DNA of 64,000 nt from Roseiarcus sp963748545 (GCA_963748545.1 CAVVJO010000031.1:318344-382343); one strand, 5' to 3'; positions 45,007 to 54,426 are shown, counted from the first letter of the stretch. The notes: generated from the letters alone by a model not told the origin. Numbers and translations are program-made.

Positions 45007-45194
45007 TCCTTTTCACGTTCCGCGCGGCTTGGCGCGGGCGGTCGGCGCGGCGTTCGCCGGGTCCTCCGGCCAGAAGTGGCGCGGATAGCGGCCGCGCAGG
45101 TCGGCGCGCACAGCCGCCCAGGAGCCGCGCCAAAAGCCGGGCAAGTCGCGGGTGATCTGGATCGGCCGATGCGCCGGCGAAAGCAGATGCAGCG

Positions 45195-47543
45195 TCAGCG
45201 GGATTTGCCGCCCGCCACCGCCGGGTGCTCGGCGAGGCCGAACAGCTCCTGCACCCTGAGCGCGATCGCGGGACCGCCGTCGGCTTCGTAGTCGATCGCC
45301 GCGGCGGTGCCGGTCGGGGCTTCGAAATGGGTCGGCGCGGCTGCGTCGAGCCGGCGTGCGAGGTCCCACGGCAGCAGCGCGTGGAGCGCGTTGGACAGGT
45401 CGTCGGCGCCGATCTCGTCGAGCCGGGTCTTGCCGACGAGGAACGGGGCGAGCCACTCGGGGTCCTCCGCCAGCCGCTTGTCCGAGAAGTCCGGCCAGGC
45501 GTCGCCCTCGGCGCGACGAACAAACAGGACTCTGTCGCGCCATTGCTCGAGCGTCTTGCTCCACGGCAACCGGTCGACCCCGAGCGCCAGCACGCCGCGC
45601 GCCAGCGCCGCGGCGCTTGCCTCGTCCGCGGGCACGGCCAGCGTTTGCTCGGCCAGCGTCAGCGCTCCGAGCCGACGGCGGCGGCGGGCGCGGAGCGAAG
45701 CCGAGGCGCGATCGAAGGTCAGTTCGTCCGCCGTCTCGATCGCGGCGCCGGCGACCGCCTCGACGTCCGCGAGGCTCAAGGGGGCGGCGAGCAGTATTCG
45801 CGCCGCAGCGGCGCGGCCGACCACTTCGCCGATCGCGAGCATCGGCTCGCCGGCGAGCGCGGAATGCGCTTCGAGCGCCGCCGCGCGCCCGTTCGCCATC
45901 AGGAACTCCCCGCGCTTTCCGCGCGCCATCGCGATCCGGTCCGGATATGCCGAGGCCAGCAGGGCGCCGACGCGGCCCTCGCCCCCGACCCCTCTCGCCA
46001 AGGGAGCGGGGAGCGCGCCCTTCTGCCGCGCGGAGACGGCGGCCGAAGGCCGGGCGAGGGCCTCCTGCGCTCTCTGCGCCAGGCCTCGCGCCAGCCGGCG
46101 CGCGTCGTCGGCTCGGGGCGCGCGGTCGCGTCGGAAGGCCTCGAGGCGGGTCGTCACATCGACGGCGTCTCCGCCGAGACCGCGCTCGGTCAGAATGACC
46201 GCGATCTCGGCGGCCGTCTGCGCTTCGCCAGCCCGCGCCGCGTCGACCACCATGCGGGCGAGCCGAGGCGGCAGCGCAAGGCGCGCGATCGCTCGGCCCT
46301 CATCGGTGATGCGGCCGCCGGCGTCGATCGCCCCGATGTCGCCAAGCAGCGTCCGCGCCTCGGCGAGCGCGCCGCGCGGCGGGGAATCGAGAAAGGCGAG
46401 CCGGGTCGGATCGGTCTCGCCCCACACCGCGCAGTCGAGCAGGAAGCCAGAGAGGTCGGCCGAGAGGATTTCCGGCGCGGCGTACGGCTGGAGGCCGCCG
46501 GTCGCCGCCTCCTCCCAAAGCCGATAGCAGACGCCCGGCTCGACACGCCCGGCGCGGCCGCGGCGCTGGTCGGCGTTGGCGCGCGATACTCGCACCGTCT
46601 CCAATCTGGTCAATCCGATGTCGGGCTCGTAGCGGGGCGCGCGCATGAGTCCGCTGTCGATCACCACCCGCACCCCCTCGATCGTCAGCGACGTTTCGGC
46701 GATCGAGGTCGCGAGCACGATCTTGCGTCGCCCCGGAGGGGCCGGTTCGACGGCGCGATCCTGGGCCCGCGCATCCATCGCGCCGTAGAGCGGCGCAACG
46801 TCGACGTCGGCGCGCTTGATCCGGGCCTCGAGCGTCTCCGCGACACGGCGGATCTCGCCTTGCCCCGGGAGGAACACGAGCAGCGAGCCCGTCTCGCGGT
46901 TGAGGGCTTCGAGCGCGACGCGGGCGACCTCGTCCTCGAGTTCTTCCCGCGTGTTGCGGCCGAGATAGCGGGTGGCGACCGGAAAAGCGCGGCCGGAACT
47001 CTCGATCAGCGGCGCTCCGCCCAGCAGGTCGCGCACCCGCGCCCCCTCGAGCGTGGCCGACATGACGAGAATGCGCAGATTCTCGCGCAGCGCGCCTTGC
47101 GCGTCGAGCGACAGGGCGAGGCCGAGATCGGCGTCGAGCGAGCGCTCGTGGAACTCGTCGAACAGCACGGCGGCGACGCCGTCGAGGGAGGGATCGTCGA
47201 GGATCATGCGGACGAACACGCCCTCGGTCACGACCTCTATCCGCGTGTGCGACGAGACGAGGCTTTGCAGGCGGACGCGCAGGCCGACGGTCTCGCCCAC
47301 CTTCTCGCCGAGCGTCGCGGCCATGCGGGCTGCGGCGGCGCGGGCCGCCAGGCGCCGGGGCTCGAGCACGATCAGACGCCCGCCCTTGACCCAGGCGTGA
47401 TCGAGGAGGGCGAGCGGGACGCGGGTCGTCTTGCCGGCGCCGGGCGGGGCGACCAGCACCGCGCGCGGATGCGCCGAGAGCGCCGCCTTCAAGTCGGGCA
47501 GGACCTCGTCGATCGGAAGTGGGAAGCGCGGATCGAAAGTCAT
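45195..47543 (-). CDS. hrpB: ATP-dependent RNA helicase HrpB, C-terminus shifted
   Basis: DEAH-box helicase from the ATG at 47543 (MTFDPRFPLPIDEVLPDLKA). Walker A is VAPPGAGKTTRVPLALL; the box is DEFHER; motif III is MSATLEG; motif VI is in QRRGRAGR. The main frame stops at 45195, but the expected end (QIPLTLHLLSPAHRPIQITR, then DLPGFWRGSW) continues in the adjacent frame to 45013. One base missing at about 45209-45213 would restore a protein of about 843 aa. Its substrate RNAs are unknown in this group. Confidence 0.87.
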   Translation of the reverse strand: MTFDPRFPLPIDEVLPDLKAALSAHPRAVLVAPPGAGKTTRVPLALLDHAWVKGGRLIVLEPRRLAARAAAARMAATLGEKVGETVGLRVRLQSLVSSHTRIEVVTEGVFVRMILDDPSLDGVAAVLFDEFHERSLDADLGLALSLDAQGALRENLRILVMSATLEGARVRDLLGGAPLIESSGRAFPVATRYLGRNTREELEDEVARVALEALNRETGSLLVFLPGQGEIRRVAETLEARIKRADVDVAPLYGAMDARAQDRAVEPAPPGRRKIVLATSIAETSLTIEGVRVVIDSGLMRAPRYEPDIGLTRLETVRVSRANADQRRGRAGRVEPGVCYRLWEEAATGGLQPYAAPEILSADLSGFLLDCAVWGETDPTRLAFLDSPPRGALAEARTLLGDIGAIDAGGRITDEGRAIARLALPPRLARMVVDAARAGEAQTAAEIAVILTERGLGGDAVDVTTRLEAFRRDRAPRADDARRLARGLAQRAQEALARPSAAVSARQKGALPAPLARGVGGEGRVGALLASAYPDRIAMARGKRGEFLMANGRAAALEAHSALAGEPMLAIGEVVGRAAAARILLAAPLSLADVEAVAGAAIETADELTFDRASASLRARRRRRLGALTLAEQTLAVPADEASAAALARGVLALGVDRLPWSKTLEQWRDRVLFVRRAEGDAWPDFSDKRLAEDPEWLAPFLVGKTRLDEIGADDLSNALHALLPWDLARRLDAAAPTHFEAPTGTAAAIDYEADGGPAIALRVQELFGLAEHPAVAGGKSR

Positions 47544-47644
47544 AAATCGGACCGGGGCCCGTGGAACAACACCAAAGCGGCCGCGCCCCCAGTCGGTGAA
47601 GGGGCGCCCCGCGTCAAGAGCGCCTCGAACGGGAGCCACGTCGA

Positions 47645-48004
47645 ATGGACCAGCAATTGATCGCGATCCTGCCGTGCAACGATCTCGATGCTGCGCAGGC
47701 CTTCTTCGAGCGGCTGGGCTTCCGTCTCGGTCCGGGGAGCCTTCCCGATTACCGGATGCTTGCGGACGGCCTCGGGGGAAGAGTTCACCTCACGAATGCA
47801 GTCGAAGGGTGGCTTCAACCTGGCCGCAACCCCTTCGGCCTGTACCTTTATCGGGAGGATGTCGACGCCGCATCCGCTGCGTTCGCAGGAGAAACGCTGG
47901 GCGCGCCCGAGGACAAGCCCTGGGGCATGTATGAGTTCGCGCTCAACGGGCCGGACGACACGCTCATCAGGATCGGCTGGCCGAGCCGTCTGCGCGAAAA
48001 ATAA
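47645..48004 (+). CDS. VOC-family (glyoxalase/bleomycin-resistance-like) protein
   Basis: Protein of 119 aa with a VOC fold: AILPCNDLDAAQAFFERLGF at the start, LYLYREDVDAASAAFAGE in the middle and YEFALNGPDDTLIRIGWP near the end. Such proteins bind metals for isomerase or dioxygenase chemistry, or bind antibiotics. Nothing in the context decides which. Divergent from hrpB. Confidence 0.8.
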   Translation: MDQQLIAILPCNDLDAAQAFFERLGFRLGPGSLPDYRMLADGLGGRVHLTNAVEGWLQPGRNPFGLYLYREDVDAASAAFAGETLGAPEDKPWGMYEFALNGPDDTLIRIGWPSRLREK

Positions 48005-48055
48005 ACGGCCCTTGGCGCCCGGCCGGCCGCACCGGGCCGCACCGGCAAGGCCGGC

Positions 48056-48360
48056 TCAGCCAATCAGCCAAATCGCGGCCGCCAGATTCGCCAAGGCCGT
48101 CCCGGCTGGACCCAGAGTCTTCATGCGGTCCTTGATCCTGACGCCGATCGCGGCGTCGCAGCCCTGAACGATAGTCATGGAGAGGGCGGGCCGCCAGCAG
48201 CAAAGGAACCGAGCCCGTAAGAAGAGGCGTCAGGCTCATGACGACCAAAGCGAGGCTCCGCGCGCAGGCGTAGAGCGCGATCGTCCTGGCTTCATCCTTC
48301 GCCTTCAGAATCGCCGCGACGGAGAAGCCTCCGGCTGACGGATTCTCGCCAGGGAAACTC
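48056..48360 (-). pseudogene. Small membrane protein, truncated and frame-shifted
   Basis: Read on the minus strand: a fragment with NPSAGGFSVAAILKAKDEAR and ALYACARSLALVVMSLTPLL, then a one-base shift at about 48180, then AMTIVQGCDAAIGVRIKDRM and ALANLAAAIWLIG up to TGA at 48056. This matches a common but unnamed family of ~120-aa proteins with several membrane helices. A TAG directly precedes the fragment and the first helix is missing, so it is either a remnant or doubly misread. Confidence 0.5.
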
Positions 48361-48467
48361 TAACACGACCCTGGAGATCGTTCATTTTACCCGACCATTC
48401 GCGGGCGAGAACGTCGGGGCCGAAAGGCGAGCGGCGGCCCATCCCGACCGACGGCGCCGCCACAAGA

Positions 48468-48493
48468 AACGCCGGGCGCAAAGGCCCGGCGTT
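48468..48493 (-). terminator. Rho-independent terminator after rplA
   Basis: Minus-strand stem AACGCCGGGC / GCCCGGCGTT with a six-base loop and a following TCTTGT, 23 nt beyond the rplA stop. It shows the transcript ends here, without rplJ-rplL. Confidence 0.8.
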
Positions 48494-48515
48494 CGTCTAT
48501 GGGCTGCAAAGCGAC

Positions 48516-49229
48516 TTACGCGCCGACCGAGCCGGCCGTATGCAGCGTCGAGAGGTCGACGCGCACGCCCGGGCCCATGGTCGAGGAGACCGCGGCGCGG
48601 AGCAGGTAGTGGCCCTTGGCGCCCGCAGGCTTGGCCTTGTTGACCGCGTCCACGAAGGCCTTGATGTTCTCGGCGAGCTTGTCCTCGCCGAACGAGGTCT
48701 TGCCGACCGAGCCCTGGACGATGCCGGCCTTCTCGGCGCGGAACTCGACCGCGCCGCCCTTGGAGGCGGCGACCGCGGCCTTGACGTCCATCGTCACCGT
48801 GCCGACCTTCGGGTTCGGCATCAGGCCGCGCGGACCCAAAACCTTGCCGAGGCGGCCGACGAGCGGCATCAGATCCGGGGTGGCGATGCAGCGATCGAAG
48901 TCGATCGTGCCGCCCTGGACCGCGGCGACCAGGTCCTCCGCCCCGACGACGTCGGCCCCGGCTTCCTTGGCTTCGTCCGCCTTCGCGCCGCGCGCGAACA
49001 CCGCGACGCGCAGGGTGCGGCCGGTGCCGTTGGGCAGGTTGACGACGCCGCGGACCATCTGGTCGGCGTGCTTCGGATCGACGCCGAGGTTGAGCGCGAG
49101 CTCGACCGTCTCGTCGAACTTGGCCTTGGCGTTGGCCTTGACCAGCTTCACCGCCTCGTCGAGGCCGTAGAGCTTGGTGCGCTCGACCGCTTCGCGGGCG
49201 TTCTTGATTCGCTTGCCGTGCTTGGTCAT
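48516..49229 (-). CDS. rplA: 50S ribosomal protein L1
   Basis: Protein of 237 aa: KRIKNAREAVERTKLYGLDE at the start, HADQMVRGVVNLPNGTGRTL and LGPRGLMPNPKVGTVTMDV, all diagnostic of L1. It binds 23S rRNA at the L1 stalk and may autoregulate this pair. It follows rplK by 3 nt. Confidence 0.97.
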   Translation of the reverse strand: MTKHGKRIKNAREAVERTKLYGLDEAVKLVKANAKAKFDETVELALNLGVDPKHADQMVRGVVNLPNGTGRTLRVAVFARGAKADEAKEAGADVVGAEDLVAAVQGGTIDFDRCIATPDLMPLVGRLGKVLGPRGLMPNPKVGTVTMDVKAAVAASKGGAVEFRAEKAGIVQGSVGKTSFGEDKLAENIKAFVDAVNKAKPAGAKGHYLLRAAVSSTMGPGVRVDLSTLHTAGSVGA

Positions 49230-49232
49230 GGC

Positions 49233-49679
49233 TTACCCCACCACCTGGAGGCCCATCGAGCGGGCGGAGCCTTCGATCATCTTCATCGCGGACTGGATCG
49301 AGTCGCAGTTGAGATCGACGATCTTCTTCTCGGCGATCTCGCGCACCTGCTCCTTCGTCACCTTGCCGACAAAGCCGCGGCCCGGCGTCTTGGAGCCGGA
49401 AGCGGGCTTCTTGCCGATCTTGAGGTTCGCCGCCTTCTTGAGCCAGAAGGTCACCGGCGGCTGGCGCATCTCGAAGGTGAACGAGCGGTCCTGATAGGCG
49501 GTGATGACGACCGGAATCGGCGAGCCCTTCTCCATCTGCGCGGTGCGCGCATTGAAGGCCTTGCAGAATTCCATGATGTTGAGACCGCGCTGGCCGAGCG
49601 CGGGACCGATCGGCGGCGACGGATTGGCCGCGCCCGCCGGCACTTGCAGCTTGATGTAGCCGGTTATTTTCTTCGCCAT
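49233..49679 (-). CDS. rplK: 50S ribosomal protein L11
   Basis: Protein of 148 aa: MAKKITGYIKLQVPAGAANP, then SPPIGPALGQRGLNIMEFCK and RSFTFEMRQPPVTFWLKKAA. It builds the GTPase-associated centre. The usual upstream secE-nusG genes are absent here; a PEP-CTERM gene lies 220 nt upstream on the same strand. Confidence 0.97.
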   Translation of the reverse strand: MAKKITGYIKLQVPAGAANPSPPIGPALGQRGLNIMEFCKAFNARTAQMEKGSPIPVVITAYQDRSFTFEMRQPPVTFWLKKAANLKIGKKPASGSKTPGRGFVGKVTKEQVREIAEKKIVDLNCDSIQSAMKMIEGSARSMGLQVVG

Positions 49680-49899
49680 AAGGCTGCTCCAAATACGGCG
49701 CGGCCGCCAGAGCTTACGCTAAAGGAGGCTCACGCCAGGTTGCAGGTTCGTGGTGCGAACGGGAACCCCGACTGGCGGTGCGGGCGTTCTTCCACGTCTG
49801 AGGGGCGGCCTGTTAGCAGGTTTGCGGGCGGGGGGCAAGGCATAGTTAGCGCCGCCGAGAGCGCTCGCAACGCCCTCGGCGCCTCCGCTCAAAAGGCTC

Positions 49900-50562
49900 C
49901 TACGCTGTGACCTCAGACCGTCGCGCGGCCCGATATCCGCAAAGCCCGAGACCCGCGAAGCCCGCGATCAGCATTGCCCAGGTCGAGGCTTCCGGGACGC
50001 CAGACACAGTGATCCGCACGCCGTCATACGAGTTCCCGCTCCAGACGTCGCCGTCAAAGGAGAAGTAGCTGACATAGTTCGGCGAGCCGATCGGCGTATT
50101 CTGATCGCCGAGGCCGCCCCAACCGGAAGCCCCAAAAGCGCCGGAGCCGAAGATCACGGCGTAGCTGCCGGCGGGCAAGGTCACATCGAGAGGCGCGGTA
50201 AAATCGATAGCCGTCACTGTGGGAAGCGAGAAGACGACGTCCGCGACGGCGTTGCTCGCAAGGGCCGAGGGCGCAAAACTCGGCAGGCTCGTCTGAGACG
50301 CAAGCGGCACGATCGCGCCGAAGACGGAGCCGGACGGATAGCCGCCGAACTGGCCTCCGATCCCGGTGATTTCCCTGCTTTTCGTCAGCGTGAAGGCGGC
50401 GCCGATAAAGCGGGTGTCTTGAATGATATATTCGCCGGTATCGACGCCGGTATAGGCGGCTGTCTCGAAGAGGATCGTCGCGTTCGCAGGCGTCGGCGCC
50501 GCAGCCAGAGACAAACCTACGCCAGCAAGCGCAACGGACAGCAAAGATACAACCGATTTCAT
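49900..50562 (-). CDS. PEP-CTERM sorting-domain protein
   Basis: Protein of 220 aa. A Sec signal peptide ends near TPANA/TIL. The middle is Gly/Ser/Ala-rich, beta-type, and almost without Cys or Lys. The C-terminus has the tripartite sorting signal: VPEASTWAMLIAGFAGLGLC, then GYRAARR. Such proteins are processed by an exosortase and released to the surface, often with exopolysaccharide, so an exosortase gene should exist elsewhere in this genome. Function of the mature part unknown. Confidence 0.85.
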   Translation of the reverse strand: MKSVVSLLSVALAGVGLSLAAAPTPANATILFETAAYTGVDTGEYIIQDTRFIGAAFTLTKSREITGIGGQFGGYPSGSVFGAIVPLASQTSLPSFAPSALASNAVADVVFSLPTVTAIDFTAPLDVTLPAGSYAVIFGSGAFGASGWGGLGDQNTPIGSPNYVSYFSFDGDVWSGNSYDGVRITVSGVPEASTWAMLIAGFAGLGLCGYRAARRSEVTA

Positions 50563-50670
50563 CGAGACCCCCGTAAAGTGGATGGGCCCCGATTTAGAGG
50601 ACGCGTATGACCGCTTGACGAACGCGCCGGCCGCCGAGAGGGCGGCTGTCCGATGTGGCGCCGAACGCCT

Positions 50671-51114
50671 TTACCCCAGCGAGATCGACATGCCGCTGAG
50701 GTCGATCGAGAACATCAGCCCCATCTGCCGGCCGTGCAGCCTCAGCACGACGCCGCGGGCGTTGGTGAGCTGCGCCGCGGAGCGGCCTCCGGCGACCGAC
50801 AGTCCGGCTCCGACCGCCGAATAGATGCCCTCGATATCGGCCGGCTGATGCAGGTGCGAGGCGGTTCCGACGAGATCGGTGCCCGACGCGCCGATCGTCG
50901 CGCCTGCGCTGATGCCGCCAATCCTCAGGCGAAAGTCCGTCCCCTGGAAGCGAAGGATGCCGCTCCCGATCGAAGCGCCGAAGATGAAGCCGGCGCTGAC
51001 GATCCGAATCGAGACCGACCCGGTCGCGGCTTCGGCGGGCGAAACGGCGGCGACAGACCCGGCGGCCAGCGCGGCCCCGGACAGAATGAGAGACCGACGG
51101 GTGATGACGTTCAT
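50671..51114 (-). CDS. Exported conserved hypothetical protein
   Basis: Protein of 147 aa from the ATG at 51114, with GGAGG upstream. A twin-arginine-type signal (TRRSLILSGAALAAGSVAAV) precedes a Gly-rich beta domain with SAGFIFGASIGSGILRFQG and VGAGLSVAGGRSAAQL. It resembles small alphaproteobacterial envelope proteins of unknown role. It sits between the PEP-CTERM gene and kdsD on the same strand. Confidence 0.65.
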   Translation of the reverse strand: MNVITRRSLILSGAALAAGSVAAVSPAEAATGSVSIRIVSAGFIFGASIGSGILRFQGTDFRLRIGGISAGATIGASGTDLVGTASHLHQPADIEGIYSAVGAGLSVAGGRSAAQLTNARGVVLRLHGRQMGLMFSIDLSGMSISLG

Positions 51115-51283
51115 TTTGGGCCCCCTCCGGAGACAATCGAGGCGAATCATGGGCTCGCCGTCGTTGTTTAGACCTCCAAGGCCGCCATTGACAAGGCGGG
51201 ACCGCCGCGGCGCCTCGGCCCCGGAGGGCGCCGGTCTCGCGCCCAGCCCCACGCGAAAGGCGGGCGGCGGGACGCCGCCCCGA

Positions 51284-52270
51284 TTAAACCGCCCCAATGC
51301 GCATGAGGTCGTGGAAATGCACGATGCCGACGACGGCGTCGTCCTCGACCACGATGAGCGCCGAGATCTTGCGGCTGATCTTCTCAAGCGCCTCCGCGAC
51401 CAACGCGTCGGGGGGAATGGTGCGGGGCTTGCGCGTCATGACCTCGGCGACCGGCGTATCGAGCGAGAAGCCGGCCTTGAGATGGCGACGCAGGTCGCCG
51501 TCGGTGACGATGCCGACCAGCCGGCCGTCGTCGAAGGCCGCCACGCAGCCAAAACCCTTGGAGGACATCTCCACGATCGCGTCCGCCATTTTGGCGCGGG
51601 CCTCGATGCGCGGAATGCGTTCGCCCGTGTGCATGACGTCGCGCACATGGCTGAGCTTGGCGCCGAGCTTCCCGCCGGGATGCAGGACGCGAAAGTCGCC
51701 CGCCGTGAAGCCGCGGCTTTCGAGCAGCGCGATCGCCAGCGCGTCGCCGAGCACGAGCTGCATCGTCGTCGAGGTGGTCGGCGCGAGGCCGTTCGGACAG
51801 GCCTCGTCGGCGCCGGGAAGGCTCAGACACACGTCCGCCTCGCGGCCGAGCGCGCTGTCCGGGCTCGCAGTCATTGCGATCAACGGAATGGCGTAGCGCT
51901 TGGCGTAGGTGACGATCGCCGCGAGTTCGACCGTCTCGCCCGACCAGGAGAGCGCGAGCACGACGTCGCCGTTCTGCAGCATGCCAAGATCGCCATGGCT
52001 CGCCTCGGCGGCATGGACAAAGGACGCCGGTTGACCGGTCGAGGCCAGCGTCGCCGCGATCTTGCGCGCAACGAGGCCGGACTTGCCCATGCCGGTGACG
52101 ATGACGCGGCCGCTCGCCGCCGCGATTTGCTCCACCGCCTGCGAAAAGGCGGCGCCGAGGCCGCCTGCGGCTGTTCCCCGCATCGCCGCCTCGAGCGCGT
52201 CGAGCCCGCGCCGTTCGATATCGAGTGTTCGAAGCGCCGAGAGGACGGCGCTCGCCTGTTCGTAAATCAT
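51284..52270 (-). CDS. kdsD: D-arabinose 5-phosphate isomerase (KpsF/GutQ type)
   Basis: Protein of 328 aa; ATG at 52270 with AAGGAG upstream. The SIS domain has VIVTGMGKSGLVARKIAATL and LALSWSGETVEL; two CBS domains follow (VMHTGERIPRI region and VMTRKPRTIPPDALVAEAL). It makes arabinose 5-phosphate, the precursor of Kdo for lipopolysaccharide. galU lies about 60 nt upstream on the same strand. Confidence 0.92.
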   Translation of the reverse strand: MIYEQASAVLSALRTLDIERRGLDALEAAMRGTAAGGLGAAFSQAVEQIAAASGRVIVTGMGKSGLVARKIAATLASTGQPASFVHAAEASHGDLGMLQNGDVVLALSWSGETVELAAIVTYAKRYAIPLIAMTASPDSALGREADVCLSLPGADEACPNGLAPTTSTTMQLVLGDALAIALLESRGFTAGDFRVLHPGGKLGAKLSHVRDVMHTGERIPRIEARAKMADAIVEMSSKGFGCVAAFDDGRLVGIVTDGDLRRHLKAGFSLDTPVAEVMTRKPRTIPPDALVAEALEKISRKISALIVVEDDAVVGIVHFHDLMRIGAV

Positions 52271-52331
52271 GCGGCTCCTTACCACCGCGGCCGCGTCCGG
52301 CAAAACCGGCAGACGGCCCGGGGAGCGGCGC

Positions 52332-53228
52332 TCAGTGGGTCTTGCGGACGAAGCCGAGCTTGCTCAGTTCGTCTTTCAGTCCCGGCGCGAGGTCGTTGCG
52401 GCTGAGCGCGAAGGCGATGTTGGCGGCGAGGAAGCCGAGCTTCGAGCCGCAGTCGTAAGTGTCGCCGTCGAACTTCACGCCATGAAACTTCTGTCTGCGG
52501 GCAAGCTGAATCATCCCGTCGGTCAACTGGACCTCGCCGCCGGCGCCTTTGTCGACCAGTTCGAGGATCTGGAAAATCTCCGGTTGCAGGATGTAACGCC
52601 CGGAGATGATCAGGTTCGACGGGGCCGTTCCCCGTTTCGGCTTCTCGACCATGCCGGTGATTTCGAGGGCGCGGCCACGCTCGGCGCCGACCGCCACGAC
52701 GCCGTACTGGTGCGTCTCCTCCGGCGCGATTTCCTCCAGCGCCAGAATATTTCCGCCGACTTCGTTGTAGGCCTCGACGCATTGGGCGAGGCAGCGGCCG
52801 CCGTGCACGCCGGGCTTCGTCACCATGTCGGGGAGCAGGACGGCGAACGGCTCGTCGCCGACGATGTCGCGCGCGCACCACACCGCGTGGCCAAGGCCGA
52901 GCGGGGCCTGCTGACGGGTGAAGCTGGTCGCCCCCGCAGGCGGAAGGTCGGCCATGAGCGCCGCATAGGCGCCGTCCTTGCCGCGCCGCTTCAGCGTGTC
53001 CTCGAGTTCGTAGGACGAATCGAAATGGTCTTCGATGACGCCCTTGTTGCGGCCGGTGACGAAGATAAAATGCTCGACGCCCGCCTCGCGCGCCTCGTCG
53101 ACGATGTATTGCAGGATCGGCCGGTCGACGACCGTTAGCATTTCCTTGGGCACCGCCTTGGTCGCCGGCAGAAAGCGGGTGCCGAGGCCGGCAACGGGGA
53201 GAACGGCTTTTCGGATCGGTTTCTTCAT
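52332..53228 (-). CDS. galU: UTP-glucose-1-phosphate uridylyltransferase
   Basis: Protein of 298 aa: KAVLPVAGLGTRFLPATKAV (nucleotide binding), KEMLTVVDRPILQYIVDEA, and VEKPKRGTAPSNLIISGRYI. It makes UDP-glucose for exopolysaccharide and envelope sugars and supplies the divergent galE product. The gene is intact and family-length. Confidence 0.95.
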   Translation of the reverse strand: MKKPIRKAVLPVAGLGTRFLPATKAVPKEMLTVVDRPILQYIVDEAREAGVEHFIFVTGRNKGVIEDHFDSSYELEDTLKRRGKDGAYAALMADLPPAGATSFTRQQAPLGLGHAVWCARDIVGDEPFAVLLPDMVTKPGVHGGRCLAQCVEAYNEVGGNILALEEIAPEETHQYGVVAVGAERGRALEITGMVEKPKRGTAPSNLIISGRYILQPEIFQILELVDKGAGGEVQLTDGMIQLARRQKFHGVKFDGDTYDCGSKLGFLAANIAFALSRNDLAPGLKDELSKLGFVRKTH

Positions 53229-53385
53229 GGATTTTCTCGGTCCTGGGTCTGCGCCGTCGAGCGCGGTTGGATGCGTGAGGTCCGGATCTGCTATGGCTTA
53301 ACAAATCCGGCTCCGACCTGCCATGCGGCATTTCCGAACCGGTTGGCGCGGTTGGCCGCGCCTTTCACAGCGGGAAGGACAATCG

Positions 53386-54426
53386 ATGAGCGTTCTGGTC
53401 ACCGGCGGCGCCGGCTATATCGGCGGCCACATGACCTTAGGCTTGCTGGACGCGGGCGAGAAGGTGGTCGTGCTCGATGATCTGTCGACCGGGTTCGACT
53501 GGGCCGTCGGCGAGCAGGCGCGCCTCGTGGTTGGCGACACCGGCGACGCCGACCTGGTGGCGCGGCTGATCGACGAGCACGAGGTCGACGCGATCGCCCA
53601 TTTCGCGGCCAAGATCGTGGTGCCCGATTCGGTGGTCGATCCGCTGGGCTACTATCTCAATAACACATCGAACGCGCGGACTTTGATCGAGACGGCGATC
53701 AAGGGCGGCGTCAAGACTTTCATCTTCTCCTCCACTGCGGCGGTCTACGGCGAGACCTCGTCGGAGCCGGTTTCGGAGGACACGCCGCTCGCGCCGATCT
53801 CTCCCTACGGCCGCTCGAAGCTGATGGTCGAATGGATGCTCGAGGACGCCTCGCGCGCCTACGACTTTCGTTACGTCGCCCTGCGCTATTTCAACGTGGC
53901 CGGCGGCGACCCGCAGGGCCGGCTCGGCCAGTCGACGCCGAAGGCCACCCACCTGATCAAGCGCGGCGTCCAGACCGCGCTCGGCCTGTATCCGAGCATG
54001 GAGATCTTCGGCCAGGACTATCCCACCCGGGATGGCACCTGCATTCGCGACTACATCCAGGTGAGCGACCTGATCGACGCCCATATGGCCGCGCTCGGCT
54101 ACCTGCGCGGCGGCGGCGACAGCGTCGTCTGCAATTGCGGGTACGGCCACGGGGCGACGGTCAAGGAGGTCGTCGATGTGGTCAAGCGCGTGTCCGGCGT
54201 CGATTTCAAGGTCGTGATGTCGCCGCGCCGCGCCGGCGACCCGGCCGCGATCATCGCGCGCGCCGACCGCGCCAGGGCCATGCTGGGCTGGAAGCCGACG
54301 CGCGACAATCTCGACGAGATCGTGCGCCAGGCGCTCGACTGGGAGCGCCGCCTGCACAACCGGGGACCGGGGCGCAGGCCTGAGGGTCGCGCAGCGCCGT
54401 CGCATGGAGGCGCGGCCCGGCTCTGA
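53386..54426 (+). CDS. galE: UDP-glucose 4-epimerase
   Basis: Protein of 346 aa from the ATG at 53386, with AAGGA upstream. The cofactor motif is VTGGAGYIGGHM, the catalytic Ser is in SSTAAVYGE, and Y-x-x-x-K is in SPYGRSKLMVEW. It interconverts UDP-glucose and UDP-galactose. Divergent from galU, giving a compact nucleotide-sugar locus with kdsD. The last ~20 residues are low complexity. Confidence 0.93.
   Translation: MSVLVTGGAGYIGGHMTLGLLDAGEKVVVLDDLSTGFDWAVGEQARLVVGDTGDADLVARLIDEHEVDAIAHFAAKIVVPDSVVDPLGYYLNNTSNARTLIETAIKGGVKTFIFSSTAAVYGETSSEPVSEDTPLAPISPYGRSKLMVEWMLEDASRAYDFRYVALRYFNVAGGDPQGRLGQSTPKATHLIKRGVQTALGLYPSMEIFGQDYPTRDGTCIRDYIQVSDLIDAHMAALGYLRGGGDSVVCNCGYGHGATVKEVVDVVKRVSGVDFKVVMSPRRAGDPAAIIARADRARAMLGWKPTRDNLDEIVRQALDWERRLHNRGPGRRPEGRAAPSHGGAARL

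Noticed and set aside
45225..47660. 811-codon open frame on the plus strand
   Set aside because: Antisense to hrpB and of shadow composition (Arg, Gly and Val rich).
48382..49692. 436-codon open frame on the minus strand
   Set aside because: Out-of-frame shadow of rplA and rplK on the same strand.
49762..49788. GGAAC-N18-CGTT resembling an EcfG promoter on the plus strand
   Set aside because: The spacer is 18 nt rather than 16-17, and no plus-strand gene follows.
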